From NCBI RefSeq assembly GCF_965638725.1, contig NC_134961.1:5114641-5178640 (forward strand): a stretch of DNA of 64,000 nt, read 5' to 3'. The number at the start of each line of letters is the position of its first letter. Positions within the stretch are counted from its first letter, which is position 1. Positions 1-38,200 of this stretch are shown here, one piece after another. Source of the stretch: Aptenodytes patagonicus (lineage: Eukaryota; Chordata; Aves; Sphenisciformes; Spheniscidae). Both the position numbers and the translations under genes were made by a program. The notes below the pieces were generated by a model. That model saw only the letters and a program-made list of their open reading frames with translations, was not told the origin of the DNA and ran no database searches.

Positions 1-2437
1 CCCCCGGGGCTCCCCACAGTCCTGACCCATCAAGGTCCCCCCCATCTCCTGCTGGGACCCGGAGCCGTCCTCCCTGCCCAGGCGTGCAGCGAAGCACCGG
101 GAGCTCCCAGGTCTGGGGGTCCCAGGGGACCGCTGCAGGGCGGCTGGCAGCCGCATGCGTGGGCTGCGTGCGAAACTGGGAACGTCTGACTGCGGGCTTC
201 CCCGGGTGGCAGCAGAAGTCACCCGGCAGTGAAGCATGATGCGTGCTAGAAAACAAGCACAGCTGAGACAAAATCCTCCCGTGCCTTGCCCTTTACCTCT
301 CCATTTTCAGTTTCTTTCTCTATAAAATGAGTATAAAATTTATCTCTCAGTCTACCCAACTGGTAGATTTGGAAGCTGCCTATAAATCCTCAGCACCCGA
401 GCAGTGCTGCGGCTGCGGCGTGGTTAGTCTGTTCCTCACGAGTGCTGCACACAGCGGGACAGTGCCGAGCAGGGGGGTTCCATCACAGCATTTCAGGGGA
501 AGGGACATTATCCAGGGCACATGCAGGAGTTTGCACTATGTCGAGAACTCTCCAGGTATCAAGATGCTGCAGTGCCATGGGTGTTTCTTTTTTCTTGGTT
601 TCTTTTCCTTCAGCCTCCCCCAGGACAGTCAGGGTCACCACACGTGGCAGCCGAGGTCACAGTTTCCAAAATCTGGTCCTTTCGGTCGCAGATGCCCGGG
701 CAGCGCTGGCCGCCCCAGCAGCGTCCCCTGAGACGGGGCTCTGCAGGGGACATGAGGAGGGTGGGAGGGAGGGAGGTCTGGACCCCCGCGAAGGCACAAG
801 TGAGCTTGCTTGGAGTGACGTTGATTTGACCAGCTCCAAATGAAACTCTGGTTTTCCAGTTACATCCATGGAGAGCTTCTGTTCAGAGGTTAACGGCTGC
901 AGCAGTATAAGCTCTCAGAGACATGTCCAGACCCCCGATTTATCTCCAAGGGTGTGTGAAGGGCTGCCGGGAGGAAGCAGTCTGCTATCCCTGCCTTTCC
1001 TGAGCTGCTGGAGGGCAGGTCGAATGGATTCTCGTTTCCTTCAGCCACAATATTTCCAACCAGCGGTCAGGGCCAGGCTGAGTACCGGGGCGGGCAGGCA
1101 GAGCTTCGGAGAGCCCAGCGGAGCAGCTCCACTCACACCAGCACCGAACCAGACCCGTGTGCTCAGAGCCCAGCGTTTAATGGCAACAAAGAAAGAAGAG
1201 CCCAGGACAGGCAGAGCTGGCTGTAATGAGAAAGGGCTCTGGAGCGGGGCTTTCATCGGGAACGGGAGGTGCAGCCTCCCCTCCGCCGCACCACCTCCCT
1301 CTCCAGGGCTGAGGAACGTTGTCTGCTTTTTATAAATAAATGGTTTGTGCAGGGAGGTGAGCTAAGAGCACCCGGGTCAGGATGCACCCCAGAGCCTGCT
1401 CAGGCTTGGGCAAGGTTAGCACGACAGGTCGCGGGCTGCTCTGCTCTTTCTGCAGGGCAGCTGAGGACAAGGCTGCTCCCCCACAGCTGGTGAGCATCTG
1501 CCCAGGCGAGCGGCTTCCCTCCGGCGCACGCAGCTGTCAGTCACTCCGCGTGCTGTAATCACAACCAGAAGTGCTCCTTGGAGGCGCGTTAGAGGATATT
1601 CCCCAGGGAAATGTCTCGGAGTTGACTGCTCCGGCAGCAGCCCTCCCCGACAGCTGAGGAGCACCACGCTCCTGGTGAGGGGTGCTGGGAGGAAGGCGTG
1701 CAGCCGGAGTGCGGCAGAGCGTGGGTGGTCACAGTGGGGAGGTTGTGGTGGGGAGGTCGTAGTCAGAAGCCGTAAGCACAGGTCGAGTGCCCTTCGCAAT
1801 CAGCTAAGGGTGATGGAGGAATAGGCAGGAATGCCTTGTCCTGCCATCTGGGAGAGGTGGGCAAAGACCCGAAGGACTGAAAACACAACGAGCAGCCTGG
1901 GGTGCATCTGGGGGAGAGGGTTAGAGATCCAGGGGCTGTGGAAGGCCCTGCAGCAATACCAGGAGGACAGGATTTTCAGAGGAATGGGGAGATATGGGGC
2001 TTCTCCCTGAAAAGAGGGAGGGTTTGTGCCACGAGTGTAGTTCATCAAAAGTCTCAAAGAGGCACTGAACCGTGATCTTCTTCCTCACAGGGATTCCACA
2101 AATGCCGTTTTCCCTGTGAATTTAATGGTGTCCAAGAAAAGTTTACAGGGAAGCTAGAAACTGTGCACCCCAGAATGGAGGGCTCAGACCAGCAGCATAA
2201 GTTCACATCTGAGCAATGGAAGGGATTGGAAACAATGCTCAGCTTCAGCCCAAGAGGCCTCTTACTGGAATTGCTTATTTGAACTGTTTCTGAAAACATG
2301 GATTTCCAGTCAAAGCCTCTGTGCTGGCTCTATGCTGACCTCCATCTTTTCCCACTGTTCATGCTCAGGCACAGCCACCGGGACCCAGGTTCCTCCTCCC
2401 TGCAGAGGGAATCCCTGCGCAGCCCCCAATCACTCAC
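1..2437 (-). other. GRID2IP intron at the left edge, no further exon placed
   Basis: The next exon must be entered in phase 1 and should lead into the proline-rich and FH2 part. I found no segment here with both good splice sites and a recognisable delphilin sequence. The stretch at about 1-85 is open on the minus strand in the right phase (Gly/Asp-rich) and could be the beginning of the next exon, but its acceptor is ambiguous. The rest is GC-rich unique sequence. Confidence 0.5.
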
Positions 2438-27978
<25,541 letters not shown>

Positions 27979-30900
27979 GGCTGCAACTGGAAAAGAAGGG
28001 GGGGAAAAAAAGGAGTTGTGGTGCGTTTTCCATCCTTTACGTTAGCTCCTGTAGATGCCACGTGGATCCCAGTGGGTGTGGGGGCTCTTCTCTGTGCTGC
28101 GCCCCCCCACCGTGGGAAGAAATGCCCCAAGAGGGACACTTTTCCTCTATATTTCCCTAAAAAATAGCTTTTATTCTGCTATTGTCAGGCTGCTGGCAGT
28201 GCCGGCGCCATTAGCAGTGAGGAAGCTGTGTTGGCTGAAAGGTTGGGGCTACACCTGGCACCCGGACCGTGGCCTTGCACAGCCCTTGTCCCACCCGTCG
28301 GTGGCCCCTACCTAACCCCCCCTCCCAGGGAGGTGCGTTTAGGCACCTGCTTGTATTTATTTGTCTAGCAAAATGATTACATCATTTCCCTGGCATGTCA
28401 CGTTAATGAACGGATCATCCAATGACTTAAGACAGCCTTACTTTAACTAACTCTTCTCAATACTCAATATTTTAGCAGTTTACAACTGCAAAATTACTGC
28501 AAATTCATTAGAATTTGCCAGATCCTCTCAGCTCTCCCGGGAGTATTTCTTTGTGCCCTCCCTGTCCTGTGTATAGTATTAACCTGATCGCAGCATCCTG
28601 AAATACAAAGATGAGGATTTTCAAAAGGACTTGTTTGTGGTTCATTTGAAGGGTTAGGACCAGCTCCACGGACGCTCGAGGAGAAATCGGGCACATCAGC
28701 CCTAAACATCTGCAGAAGTCGCCTTTGCCCAGAGTAAATCAGACCGGCTGACCTATGCAGCTCACGTGGATGCCCTTTCGCCGCCGCTGATGTGTAAGTG
28801 CCTGCATCGTCCGCTGACACTTGCTAAATTAATTCGCATGTAGATTTTCTCTTCATTTGATCTTAGCTGCCTGTGAAGATGCTTTTTACTCCCGTGTTTA
28901 TTCCACCTGCGCTACTTAACACACATTAAGCATTTACAAAAATGAAACGCAGACTATTTTACCTGGGCAAATTAGCTTACAGAGCCTACAAGGACTCAGA
29001 ATCGCTCAAGAAAACATCCTCACGAACGCACCTTGAGTTTTGTGCCCTTCAGATCAAAAAGGCTCAAACACAGGCACAGAGGCACAGAGCCCAGCAGCAG
29101 CCTAAAGCCGGCTCTCGGTGCGTCCCCCCCTGAGCGGCTGCTCCCCCTCCTGCCTGGGCAGCCCAGAGGGTCCCAGTTCGCTCCAGTCCGTGCTGCTGCC
29201 AGCACAACAAAGGCACCCCTTCACACCTCCACCTCACCGCTGTCGGGGCGGCTGGGCTCTCATCTGAATGACCAAAAGACGTTTCTTCTCCTTTGAGACC
29301 CAGGAAACCTTGGTCGAAATTCAGTAGCACTGAAAACATTGCTTAACACCCTATTATAGGCGCCAGGGAGATGAAAGGAACTCTTCTCATGTCCATTTTC
29401 AGCACAGATAATATGGAGCAGCTTGCTCTGAGAGCAGGATCGTGGGGATGGGCAGGGAAAACCGCATTACCGCAGAAATCTGTATTAATAACCTGAGCCT
29501 GCTCTGCTGTTGCAAACAGCTACTCAAGGCTGTATTACAGAGGGCACTAGAAGTGCCGCCTTCGTAAGGAAATATTAAACAGGACCAAGCGATACGCTGT
29601 CACTAACATTGTAAATGTAATAATCTTGTCCTCCTTTGTACAGCAGTGCTGATTAAAATACTGCATAAAAATCAGGGATTATTATTATTGTTATTATTTA
29701 AAGAGGAAACAAAGCTGTTGCCCGTGTTAACAGGTAGAGATGTCAAGGACCGGAGGGGCAGTATTGAGGGTGAAGCATGGGGCAAGTCTGGCAACAGCGG
29801 GATGAAATCCATCGGCGAGTGAATGCCGGGGCATCCCTGGGGCTGCGGAGCACAGGCTTTGAAGGCTCCAGCAAGAGCCCAGTAAGCACTGGGACAGCCC
29901 CGGCGCTGCCACTCGGGGCTGAGCTCCACGGCAAAGCCCGGCAGAGCAGCGGCCACCACCTTGCTGCAGGGAGCTGCGTCACCCCCTTCTACCTCTACAC
30001 CCTACGGCTCAGGCACTTACAGAAGTCTGCAGCCATCCAAGCGAGCCTGGCGGGCTCTCACCGGCGGCGGGTTTGTCCCGCTACGGGGTCAAGGCTTTCT
30101 CGGTTCTCCTCCATCGCCCCTGGAAGCACGTCCCACCTACGCGCCAGGCTCCCGGGGGCATCTCCTCTGCTCCCACGTCCTCGCTGCAGCCCCCGGAGCG
30201 CTGGGGGCACAGCCCTCGTGCATAACGCCCGTCCAGGGGTGGGCGAAACGGCTGCTGTGCCGTGGCGCTGGGGCAGAGCCGGGGCAGAGCCGGGGCAGCC
30301 CCTCAGGCAGGGGGTGGCTGCCCCTTCCCGGGCTTCTTACTTGAGCCCTGCGCCCTTCCAGCCGCTCTGAGTCAGCGCCAGGCACGCAGAAAGGTCTTTC
30401 TTGCCTTTTCCTTTCCTAATTAACTTTATTTCCATCGCAAAGAGAAGCGCGGACAGACTAATTGCCGTGCTGGTACTGTCTCAGTCTGCTGCTGACCTGA
30501 GCCCACAGATCTGGGGGGAATTAGGAGCTGGAAGGAGGTAAATCAGATTAGTGCCTGCGGAGGGAAATCCCTTACCCACAGGGCAAATCCGAAGTGACAG
30601 CGCTTTGCAAAGCAGCAGAGACGCAGCACGCCATCGCCGCTCCCAAACGGCAGCTGGGCATGCTGAGACCTCGCTGGCACTGCCGCTGGCGATTTGGGTG
30701 GGAAACCAGAGATTTTGGGAGCACGTGTCTGCCAAACAATGCGCGGTTTGCTGCGGGGATTTGGGGGTCTGGACTGACTTCTGCGGGGCTCGCAGGAGAG
30801 CTCTCCCCAGCCAGGCTCCTCTGCACAGGGGAGCGGGGGTCCTCGCAGCAAGGAGCGGCTGAGAGCGTCTCGCAGCAGAGAGCCCCGCGCTGGCACCGAC

Positions 30901-33100
30901 TGTTTGTTAAGCTGCTATTTCTGATTTTCTCCTCTGCTTCCTCAGCACTTAGGGATCCCAGGGCTTAGCACACTAAGAGGTTTTAGGGTATTACACGTCC
31001 TGCTGCGGCACCAGCGGGAGGGGCCGTCTGCATCCCATCACGGACCACACAGCAATCCGGTCTTCCCTTGGCACCGGCACGGGCTGAGCTGTCGGCAGCG
31101 TTGGGCTGGATGGGAAACAACCTCCCCAGGAAACCTGGGAGACTTGACATGGGATCGGGTAGAGCCTCACGAAGGGGACCTGCAGGGACCTGCTCTGCCC
31201 AACCTGAAGGTGAGCACGGTGCGGTGGAAGGTCTTCCTCTCGCTCGTGCCCTTCACGTTCATACGTGTCACTGCTGCAAGGGACGTGAGACCCCCCTCCT
31301 CCTCCTGTCCTCACCAGCTCTGGTGTTGGCGATGCTCTGCTAGAGACGGGACATGGCTCCTTTCTCGCAGGTTCTGCACAAACACAAATCTCCTCCTCAG
31401 CAGCCGAGATGCGCGGGTGCGCGCTGGGGGGAGCGTGCACTGCCCTCCCGTGTTGACACAGAAATGCACACGCCTTCCTGCAAAACGTCAGGGCATCCTC
31501 ACTATTCACTGCCCAAACAGGCAGACAAAAACACTGCAATGGATATTCTTTTTTTTTTTTTTTTTTAGCAAGTCAAGTAATTGCTTCTTTTCCCACCACT
31601 TTTAAGTGACTTGAGTACTTTAAAACACTGACAGTGAATTTTAATCCCTGCAGGAAATAAGTTATGGGATTCCACGCTAATGAAAAAATTGTTTCCTTGA
31701 AGACCTTCTGCCAGACTTTGATCAGACAAGACTTTTCACCCATTTCCACAGCACTTGGACTGAATCAGCTTCATTTCTCTCAGACTCAACCTAAGCACCT
31801 TAAGGTACTTGCTGGCTGTTTTGTCCTTGAGCACAGCCTACAAGGCCGCCAAGAGTGGATGGAGCTCCTCGGCAGCGCCGGTGCTGGTGCCCTGCCCGGC
31901 GGCACTCGCTGCAGCTCCTGCCGGTAGCTCAGGCAGCTCCGCGCTGTGCGCAGGGACCGCGGCGCACAAACCCTGCCCGCCTGCCCGCCCGCAGACAAAT
32001 AAACCGCCTCGCGCCCACGCTGCCGCCAGCCCCCCATCCCAGGGCCCCTTCTATGCTGCCAAACTTGCCAGGTTTGGGACAGGTTTTTGTTTGGGACACC
32101 CAGCGTCCCGAACAAACCTACAGCTGTACCTAGAGCAGTACAGAAATTTTGCTGTATCAGTAGGAAGGGAAAAAATGGCTTTTTCACAACATCTCTATCA
32201 GGAGCAAAGTGCCTCAGGCTGCACTCTAGGATAGCTGTGCCCCAGCAACATTTTGGCTGCATTTCTCTCTCTCGGGTGCCGGTTTGGTGCGCTGGGGGCC
32301 AAGAACTTACCAGGGAAAAAAAGATCCCCGTCCTGAAACCCAACCTCATCTCCTGTCGCTGCGTCTCGACCAAGCCAATTAATTTCCTCTCGCTGCCAAA
32401 GCAGCCCAAGCGCCCCTCGGAGGGCTTACCTGCCGTGCCCGAAATCCAGCCAGCGGCAGACCGGGACCCAGAGCTGGCAAAATCATCACGGCAGCTTCAA
32501 AGCTTTTGGATCAGTTACCCGGCGGCAGCAACCGGCCGAGTTTCTATGGCAAATTCTACCCCGGCACCGTAACCCAATCGGCCGCTCATTAGCGGCGCTC
32601 CGGAGAGCACGGACCGCGCCGGCTGCGGGGACGGTTTCAGTTGACAGCCACCGCCTGAGGAACCGGCGCAGGGCTTTTCTCTCCCGCAGCTTTAGTCCCC
32701 TTCAGCCCGGTTCCAGCAGAGATCCCTGCGGGTACTAGAGCGAACTCGCCCCCGCTTCTTGCAGCACGCGGGGCACGATGGCGCGAGAGGAGGCTCCGTA
32801 TTAAAAGGGACTATAACGCTCAGAGCTCCTGCAGAAGACAAAAGGATTTTGCTTTAGAGGGGATTCCACCAAAGGCAACAAATCCGAAGACATCTTTGCA
32901 GGTTCCTAGGAAATTACGCAAGACGCGCCATGCCAGCGGGCAGTGTTACACAGGCCCTCTGGAAACGGAAGAAAACAGCACGTCAGCTGCGCTCGACTCA
33001 TACGGTAACGAGCTGCCCAGGACCGTAAGAACTCTACACACAAGCCTGGGACTTATAAAAATGATTTAACTTTTATTTCTGCTGCCTTAATCTTCGTTTC
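27979..33100. other. 5' flank of GRID2IP and spacer to ZDHHC4, no gene seen
   Basis: The long delphilin isoform needs at least one noncoding 5' exon upstream of 27986 on the minus strand, so its promoter should lie in this 5 kb stretch, but it could not be identified. No open frame has splice sites and recognisable protein sequence together. Noted content is AT-rich DNA at 28340-28520, 28820-29000 and 29340-29700 (including an ATT-rich microsatellite near 29680-29700) and a run of T at about 31548-31566. Confidence 0.5.
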
Positions 33101-34200
33101 TGCTGCGGAGGAAGGAAGGCGGCCGGGACGAACGGCTCTCCCCAACAGCCTCAGCGCCTTCGGGAGGCGACGGCCGGTTTCTCGCTCGATTCGGAGAGGC
33201 TTCCCGGTGCGTTGCCCAGCGGCGGCCCCGTCCTGACAGCGCCAACCGGCTCCCCTCAGCCCGGGGAAGGGCCCCCTCGCCGGGGCCGCTCGGCCCGGGC
33301 GGGCGCTGGCAGCCGGCTGGAGAGGCGCCGTCCTCGGAAACGGACCTTCTGAACCGCTTGGGCAGAGCGGGTCAGCCGGGCTGCGCTCCGGGTCCCCGGG
33401 CGCGGCCGCCGCCCCTGCGGCTCTCCCGGGGCCGGGCCCGGCGGGGGGCGCCTCCCGCCGCGGCGCCCGCTTCCGGGTGGCGCCGGGCCCTGCCGCCGCC
33501 GCCGCAGATCCCCGAGCGGCCGGGGCGGGGCGGGGGCCTCGGCGATCGATTAGTCGGCCTCGGGAGAGGGGCGGCGGTGAGCGTGCCCCCTGCCGCGGGG
33601 AGGGGGGGGGGGCAGCCCCCGGTGCCGGCCGAGGGGAGCGTCGTCCCGTCCCGTCCCCCCCCCCGCCCCCCCGAGCGTCCCCCGGGGCCAGCGGTGCCGG
33701 CCGAGGGGAGCGTCGTCCCGTCCTGTCCCGTCCCCCACCCCCCCGGGGCGTCCCCCGGGGCCAGCGCCCTCCCGCCCGCTGCCCCTGGGGGCCGGGGACC
33801 TTCGCCCTCGACGCCCCGCGGGCCCCGACTGTGTCCCCGGGGCACCCTCGGGTTCCTGCCGCCCGGGGGCTCGGAAGCCGCAGGCCCCCGGCCCGGCGCC
33901 GTCAGCGGCCTCCCCGGGGCCGGCCCTCGGTCCCGCCGTCGGTGCCCGGGGTCGGGCGGGGCGGCGGGACTCGGGTTGTCCGGGCTGCAGGCAGGGCGCG
34001 GGCAGGCGAAGGGGCGGCGAGCCCCGAGGCCCGGCAGGCGCCCGGCTTGGCCGTCCCCTGTCAGCAGGTTGCCCCGTGGCGGGGTCCCGGGCCGTGCGGA
34101 AATACCGAAAACGGGGAAATAACATCCCGTGGTGTCGGGGGGGGGGGGGGGGTCGGGGGCGCTGGCTGGACACCGGGCGGCTCCGTGCCCGCGTTTTAGT
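33100..34200 (+). promoter_or_regulatory. CpG island, probable ZDHHC4 promoter and noncoding first exon
   Basis: The block is extremely rich in G+C and CpG and lies upstream of the ZDHHC4 coding start. The first coding exon of ZDHHC4 begins with an AG acceptor at 35247-35248 only 8 bases before its ATG, so a noncoding exon must lie upstream, and this island is the natural place. A GGCG|GTGAGC donor at 33576/33577 is a candidate for its end. The island might also serve GRID2IP in the opposite direction. No transcription start can be fixed from sequence alone. Confidence 0.6.
33621..33764. repeat. 72-bp direct duplication in the CpG island
   Basis: GGTGCCGGCCGAGGGGAGCG starts at 33621 and again at 33693. 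Both copies continue with CGTCGTCCCGTC, a C-rich run and CGTCCCCCGGGGCCAGCG. The copies differ in the C-rich middle part. This is a two-copy tandem duplication about 70 bases long. Confidence 0.8.
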
Positions 34201-34236
34201 GATTGGCCAAACGGCGGGAAGCACGGCTGGGCCCCG

Positions 34237-35221
34237 GGGCTGCTGCCGAGGGCTGGCACCGAGGGCTGGCACCGAGGGGTGGCACCGAGGGGTGGCACCG
34301 AGGGCTGGCACCGAGGGCTGGCACCGAAGGGTGGCACCGAGGTGTGGCACCGAAGGGTGAAACTGAGGGGTGACACCGAGGCGTGACACCGAGGGGCTGG
34401 CACCGAGGGGTGGCACCGAGGGGTGGCACCGAAGGGTGGCACCGAGGGCTGGCACCGAGGGCTGGCACCGAAGGGTGAAACTGAGGGGTGACACCGAGGC
34501 GTGACACCGAAGGCTGGCACCGAGGGGTGGCACCGAAGGGTGAAACCGAGGGGCTGGCACAAAGGGCTGACACCGAGGGGTGACACCGAGGGGCTGGCAC
34601 CGAGGGGTGGCACCGAGGGGTGGCACCGAGGGGCTGGTACCGAGGGGTGACACCGAGGGGTGGCACCGAGGGGTGGCACCGAAGGGTGAAACCGAGGGGT
34701 GACACCGAGGCGTGACACCGAGGGCTGGCACCGAGGGGTGGCACCGAAGGGTGAAACCGAGGGGCTGGCACAAAGGGCTGACACCGAGGGGTGACACCGA
34801 GGGGCTGGCACCGAGGGGTGGCACCGAGGGGTGGCACCGAGGGGCTGGCACCGAGGGGTGGCACTGAGGGCTGGTACCGAGGGGTGACACCGAGGGGCTG
34901 GCACCGAAGGGTGACACGGAGGGGTGGCACCGAGGGGTGACACCGAGGGGCTGGCACAAAGGGCTGGTACCGAGGGGTAACACCGAGGCGTGACACCGAG
35001 GGGCTGGCACCGAGGGGTGGCACCCAGGGGTGACACCGAGGCGCTGGCACCGAGGGGTGACACCGAGGGGCTGGCACCGAGGGGTGGCACTGAGGGGCTG
35101 GCACCGAGGGGTGACACCGAGGGGCTGGCACCGAGGGGTGGCACTGAGGGGCTGGCAGCGAGGGGTAGCACCGAGGGCTGGCACCGAGGGGCTGGTACCG
35201 AGGGGTGGCACCGAGGGGCAG
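34237..35221. repeat. 13-14 bp minisatellite, about 75 units, in ZDHHC4 intron 1
   Basis: The unit is GAGGGGTGGCACC with variants GAGGGCTGGCACC, GAGGGGCTGGCACC, GAAGGGTGAAACC and GAGGCGTGACACC. It fills about 985 bases. Longer blocks repeat as well: the series starting CACCGAAGGGTGAAACCGAG at 34531 recurs at 34742, a period of 211, and a shorter block recurs with a period of 118 (34351 and 34469). The array stops 27 bases before the splice acceptor of the first ZDHHC4 coding exon. Because the unit mixes 13 and 14 bases and has few stop codons, it produces long open frames in several frames; these are not genes. Confidence 0.95.
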
Positions 35222-35256
35222 CGATAAGCTGCTGCTGTTGCGTTGCAGGGCCCAGG

Positions 35257-38200
35257 ATGGACTTTCTGACACTCTTGGTGATTTACTTGTGTTTCGTCCT
35301 CGCTGCTGTGGCTCTGCTCTGCGCCTGCTCGGGAAGGAAGGAGAGTTTCCTCGCAAGAAGTGTCAACGGTGCGAGCCAGGTAAAGAACTGACCTGTCAGG
35401 GCGATGATCAGCTCCCGTCCCGGCGGTCTGTCCTAGTTTGTCGTGCTAAAATTAGTGTATATCTCCTCCATAAAAAATGCTAGTATACGTGGTTAGAGTG
35501 ACGATACGGTATATTTCATATTCCCTCCTATTTCGACAAGTGCTCTCGGGTAAGTGCTGACTGGGATTGGAAACGGAACTGTGTCTCCTTCTGGCTGATG
35601 AGATCCTGCCCGAGCAGGTAGTAAAAACCCGTTTGTGTCGTACAGCTCCCGCTCCTGCGTGCGCCGGTCTGGCCGCCTGCGGTCACCGCAGGGTTGTAGT
35701 AAGGATGGAGCTTCTCGCGATACTGAAAGTACATTGTTCAGTGACACCGTAACACGTCGGCTTTGAGAAATTAAATAACAACGAGGCCCCAGCTGTTTGC
35801 AATTTTACGGTATTTGCTGCTGTCATTAAGAGGAAAAAGGTGGGGGGAGGTTTGAGAATTAAAATAGGGAGGGAATTATAACTGGTAGCAGATATTTTAG
35901 GGGAAGCTCTTTAACGTGGGCCTGCAATAATGCTGCAGGCTGTTGTTTCCTAAGAAAGAAGGAGGAATGAAGAGCTTTAAAAGAGGATTAAGAATTGGCG
36001 TTTTATTGTAAAAACAGGGAATGGATTGAAAAGGCACTAGCTTATTTTTCTGTCTATTGGGCTGTGTCTGAATGGAGAAGAAAAAAAAAAGGTGTAGCAT
36101 TCTTGGAAGGGAAAGGATAAGGCAATCATCATTTAAGTTGTAAATAATATTTAATGCTTTTTACATGAGTCTAAACGGACTTTGAATTTGCTACTAGGGT
36201 TACACTTTCTTTTGATTTTGCTTTATAGACACAGAGATCATTGTGCAGATAAATTTAATATTTACCCACATTTCTCAATAGGAGCCTCTATGAAATTTGT
36301 GTAACAATCAGCAATTAAAATACTGCTGTGATGTAAAGTCACTGTCTGGAGAAATGTTATCGATACTTGTACGCATGAAATAAATACAGGTAATCCTAAA
36401 TAGGTTCTCTAGCCACTGTATTTTAAATTCATTTCTGACTGTAGTTAATGAAGCGTATAAGCCTGGAAGTTGTTGAAATTGTTTGACTGCACTCCTGTAA
36501 GATCCTTTAAAGTATTCATTGTCAGCGGTATGAAATAATTAACGTGCACAGAGCACAGCTATTTCTAGCTCTGCGACGAGTCAGCTTCCCCCCCGGGGTC
36601 TGTTTTCCTTGCTGCCAGCGGTTCGGTTGTGCGAGGTGGTTATACGTGTGGTACAGGTCTTCGCCTTCCCTCCTACTTTCATCGCCACTGCAAGCACAAA
36701 TCGTGTTTGTAAGAGCCTTTTGCTTTGGTGTAGGGAATGGCTGAAATACAGGGGATCGGGGGGGGAATAATGGATATCGAATGTAATGTTAGACTGTGCT
36801 AACACACATACAGTTAATTTAAACTTGAATTTTGCAATCGCATGCAGGTTGCTTTTCTGTCTCGTTGTGTGTTTCCTATTGCAGTACGCAGCCTCTTTTA
36901 AAAAAGACTTGTCACTTGAACTGCTGATATGAGGCATGCCAGTTAAAAGAAAAATATTTAACATCTTCTCAACTCTACATATGCTTTTTGCCTTCTGGTC
37001 TTTCACATCTGAGACAAGAAGCTCTCGCTGCATGTTTTCTTTCCATGTCAGCTAGAAATAGGCTCAGCTGCTCTACTTCCTCCACCACTGATGGAGCAGC
37101 GTGTTGCTACAGAGATCTGTCACCTTCTGAACAGCGGAGTCAAACGATTCTGCAGTCACAGGCTATTGCTGAGGACTTTGCTGAACGAAGACAGGCAGTT
37201 TTCTTCTTCATTGTGCCTAGCTGGTTTTGAAACGGCAGTTAGATAGACGTGGAGTTATCAGACTGGATCACAGCTGTAGTTGAAGAAACTGGATTTTTTG
37301 GGTTTGGTGGGGTTTGTTTGGTTTTTGGTTGGTTTTTTTTTTCCTTTTTCTGGAGGATAGTGGGCTTTATCCCTTTGCTTATCTCCGCTTGCATCTGTCA
37401 GATGTCCTGATGAAGCATATTGTAGTTCAGAAATTGCTCAGTTCTATCCCCTGCTTAACCAGTTGCCCAGTCTATAACCTGATATAAGCTCCTTATAACT
37501 TTCACACATTAACCCAGATACATTTGTTTGTGCCTTCTGGGCTTCCAAGAATATGGAACCTCGCCCCCATTTTGAAAACCCCAGCAACGTGCCTGCCTAT
37601 ATTCTTAGGACCTCAGATGCCCCTGAAAATGAGCTTCCTCCCTGGCGATACGGCTACAGTGATATATAACTGAGGGACTAGGTGACGTGTTTTTGTTTGA
37701 ACGTTCCACAGGGCAGAAGTGATGTGCAATCCAGATAACAGTGTTTTCATTTGCTTCAGGTATTGTCATTTGTAATCCCCGCACAGCTCCAGAGCGCGAC
37801 ACGGAGGGTGCTTCACAGGCTCTTCCACACAAGGTATTGCACTTTTTTTTTATGCTTTTGACCTTATTTTTCACTAGTATTTCTGGCCACTACAGGTGAC
37901 CTCCTGCCACCATCAGAGCTTTCACTATTATGCTTAGATATTCCCTCCTCATTAGGGGTGCTTGTCGGGGGTTACAGATTCCCTTTAAGGTTTGCCACAC
38001 TGTTGTCTTTCTGTTCCTTGCTTATTGTTGGGAAATGGTACCCTGAAATATTTGAACATATTGACAAATAAAGATAATGTGGCTCAGTAGCTTCCAGTGT
38101 AACAGATGTTGGTCACACTGGTGGGAGACTGCATCCGCAAGAGAATTACAACAGGCTCTCTGGCAGCTGCAGAAAGAGTTTAGACAGAGCTAGCGATCCC

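Noticed and set aside
1-90. Possible next GRID2IP exon at the left edge, Gly/Asp-rich on the minus strand
   Set aside because: Several AG acceptors are possible, the similarity to the expected linker is weak and the exon would be cut by the window edge.
31144-31215. Possible exon ending CTGAAG|GTGAGC on the plus strand
   Set aside because: The donor is good, but the translation is not recognisable and no partner exon was found.
33372-35356. Long minus-strand open frames of 599, 553 and 386 codons with Pro/Ser/Cys/His-rich repeats
   Set aside because: They are created by the minisatellite and CpG island. The repeat is open in all three minus-strand frames, the product is pure tandem repetition, and the frames run across the ZDHHC4 first coding exon in antisense.
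37280-37345. T/G-rich stretch in ZDHHC4 intron 2 as a possible mobile element end
   Set aside because: It is a simple low-complexity TTTGG-like tract without terminal repeats or target site duplication.
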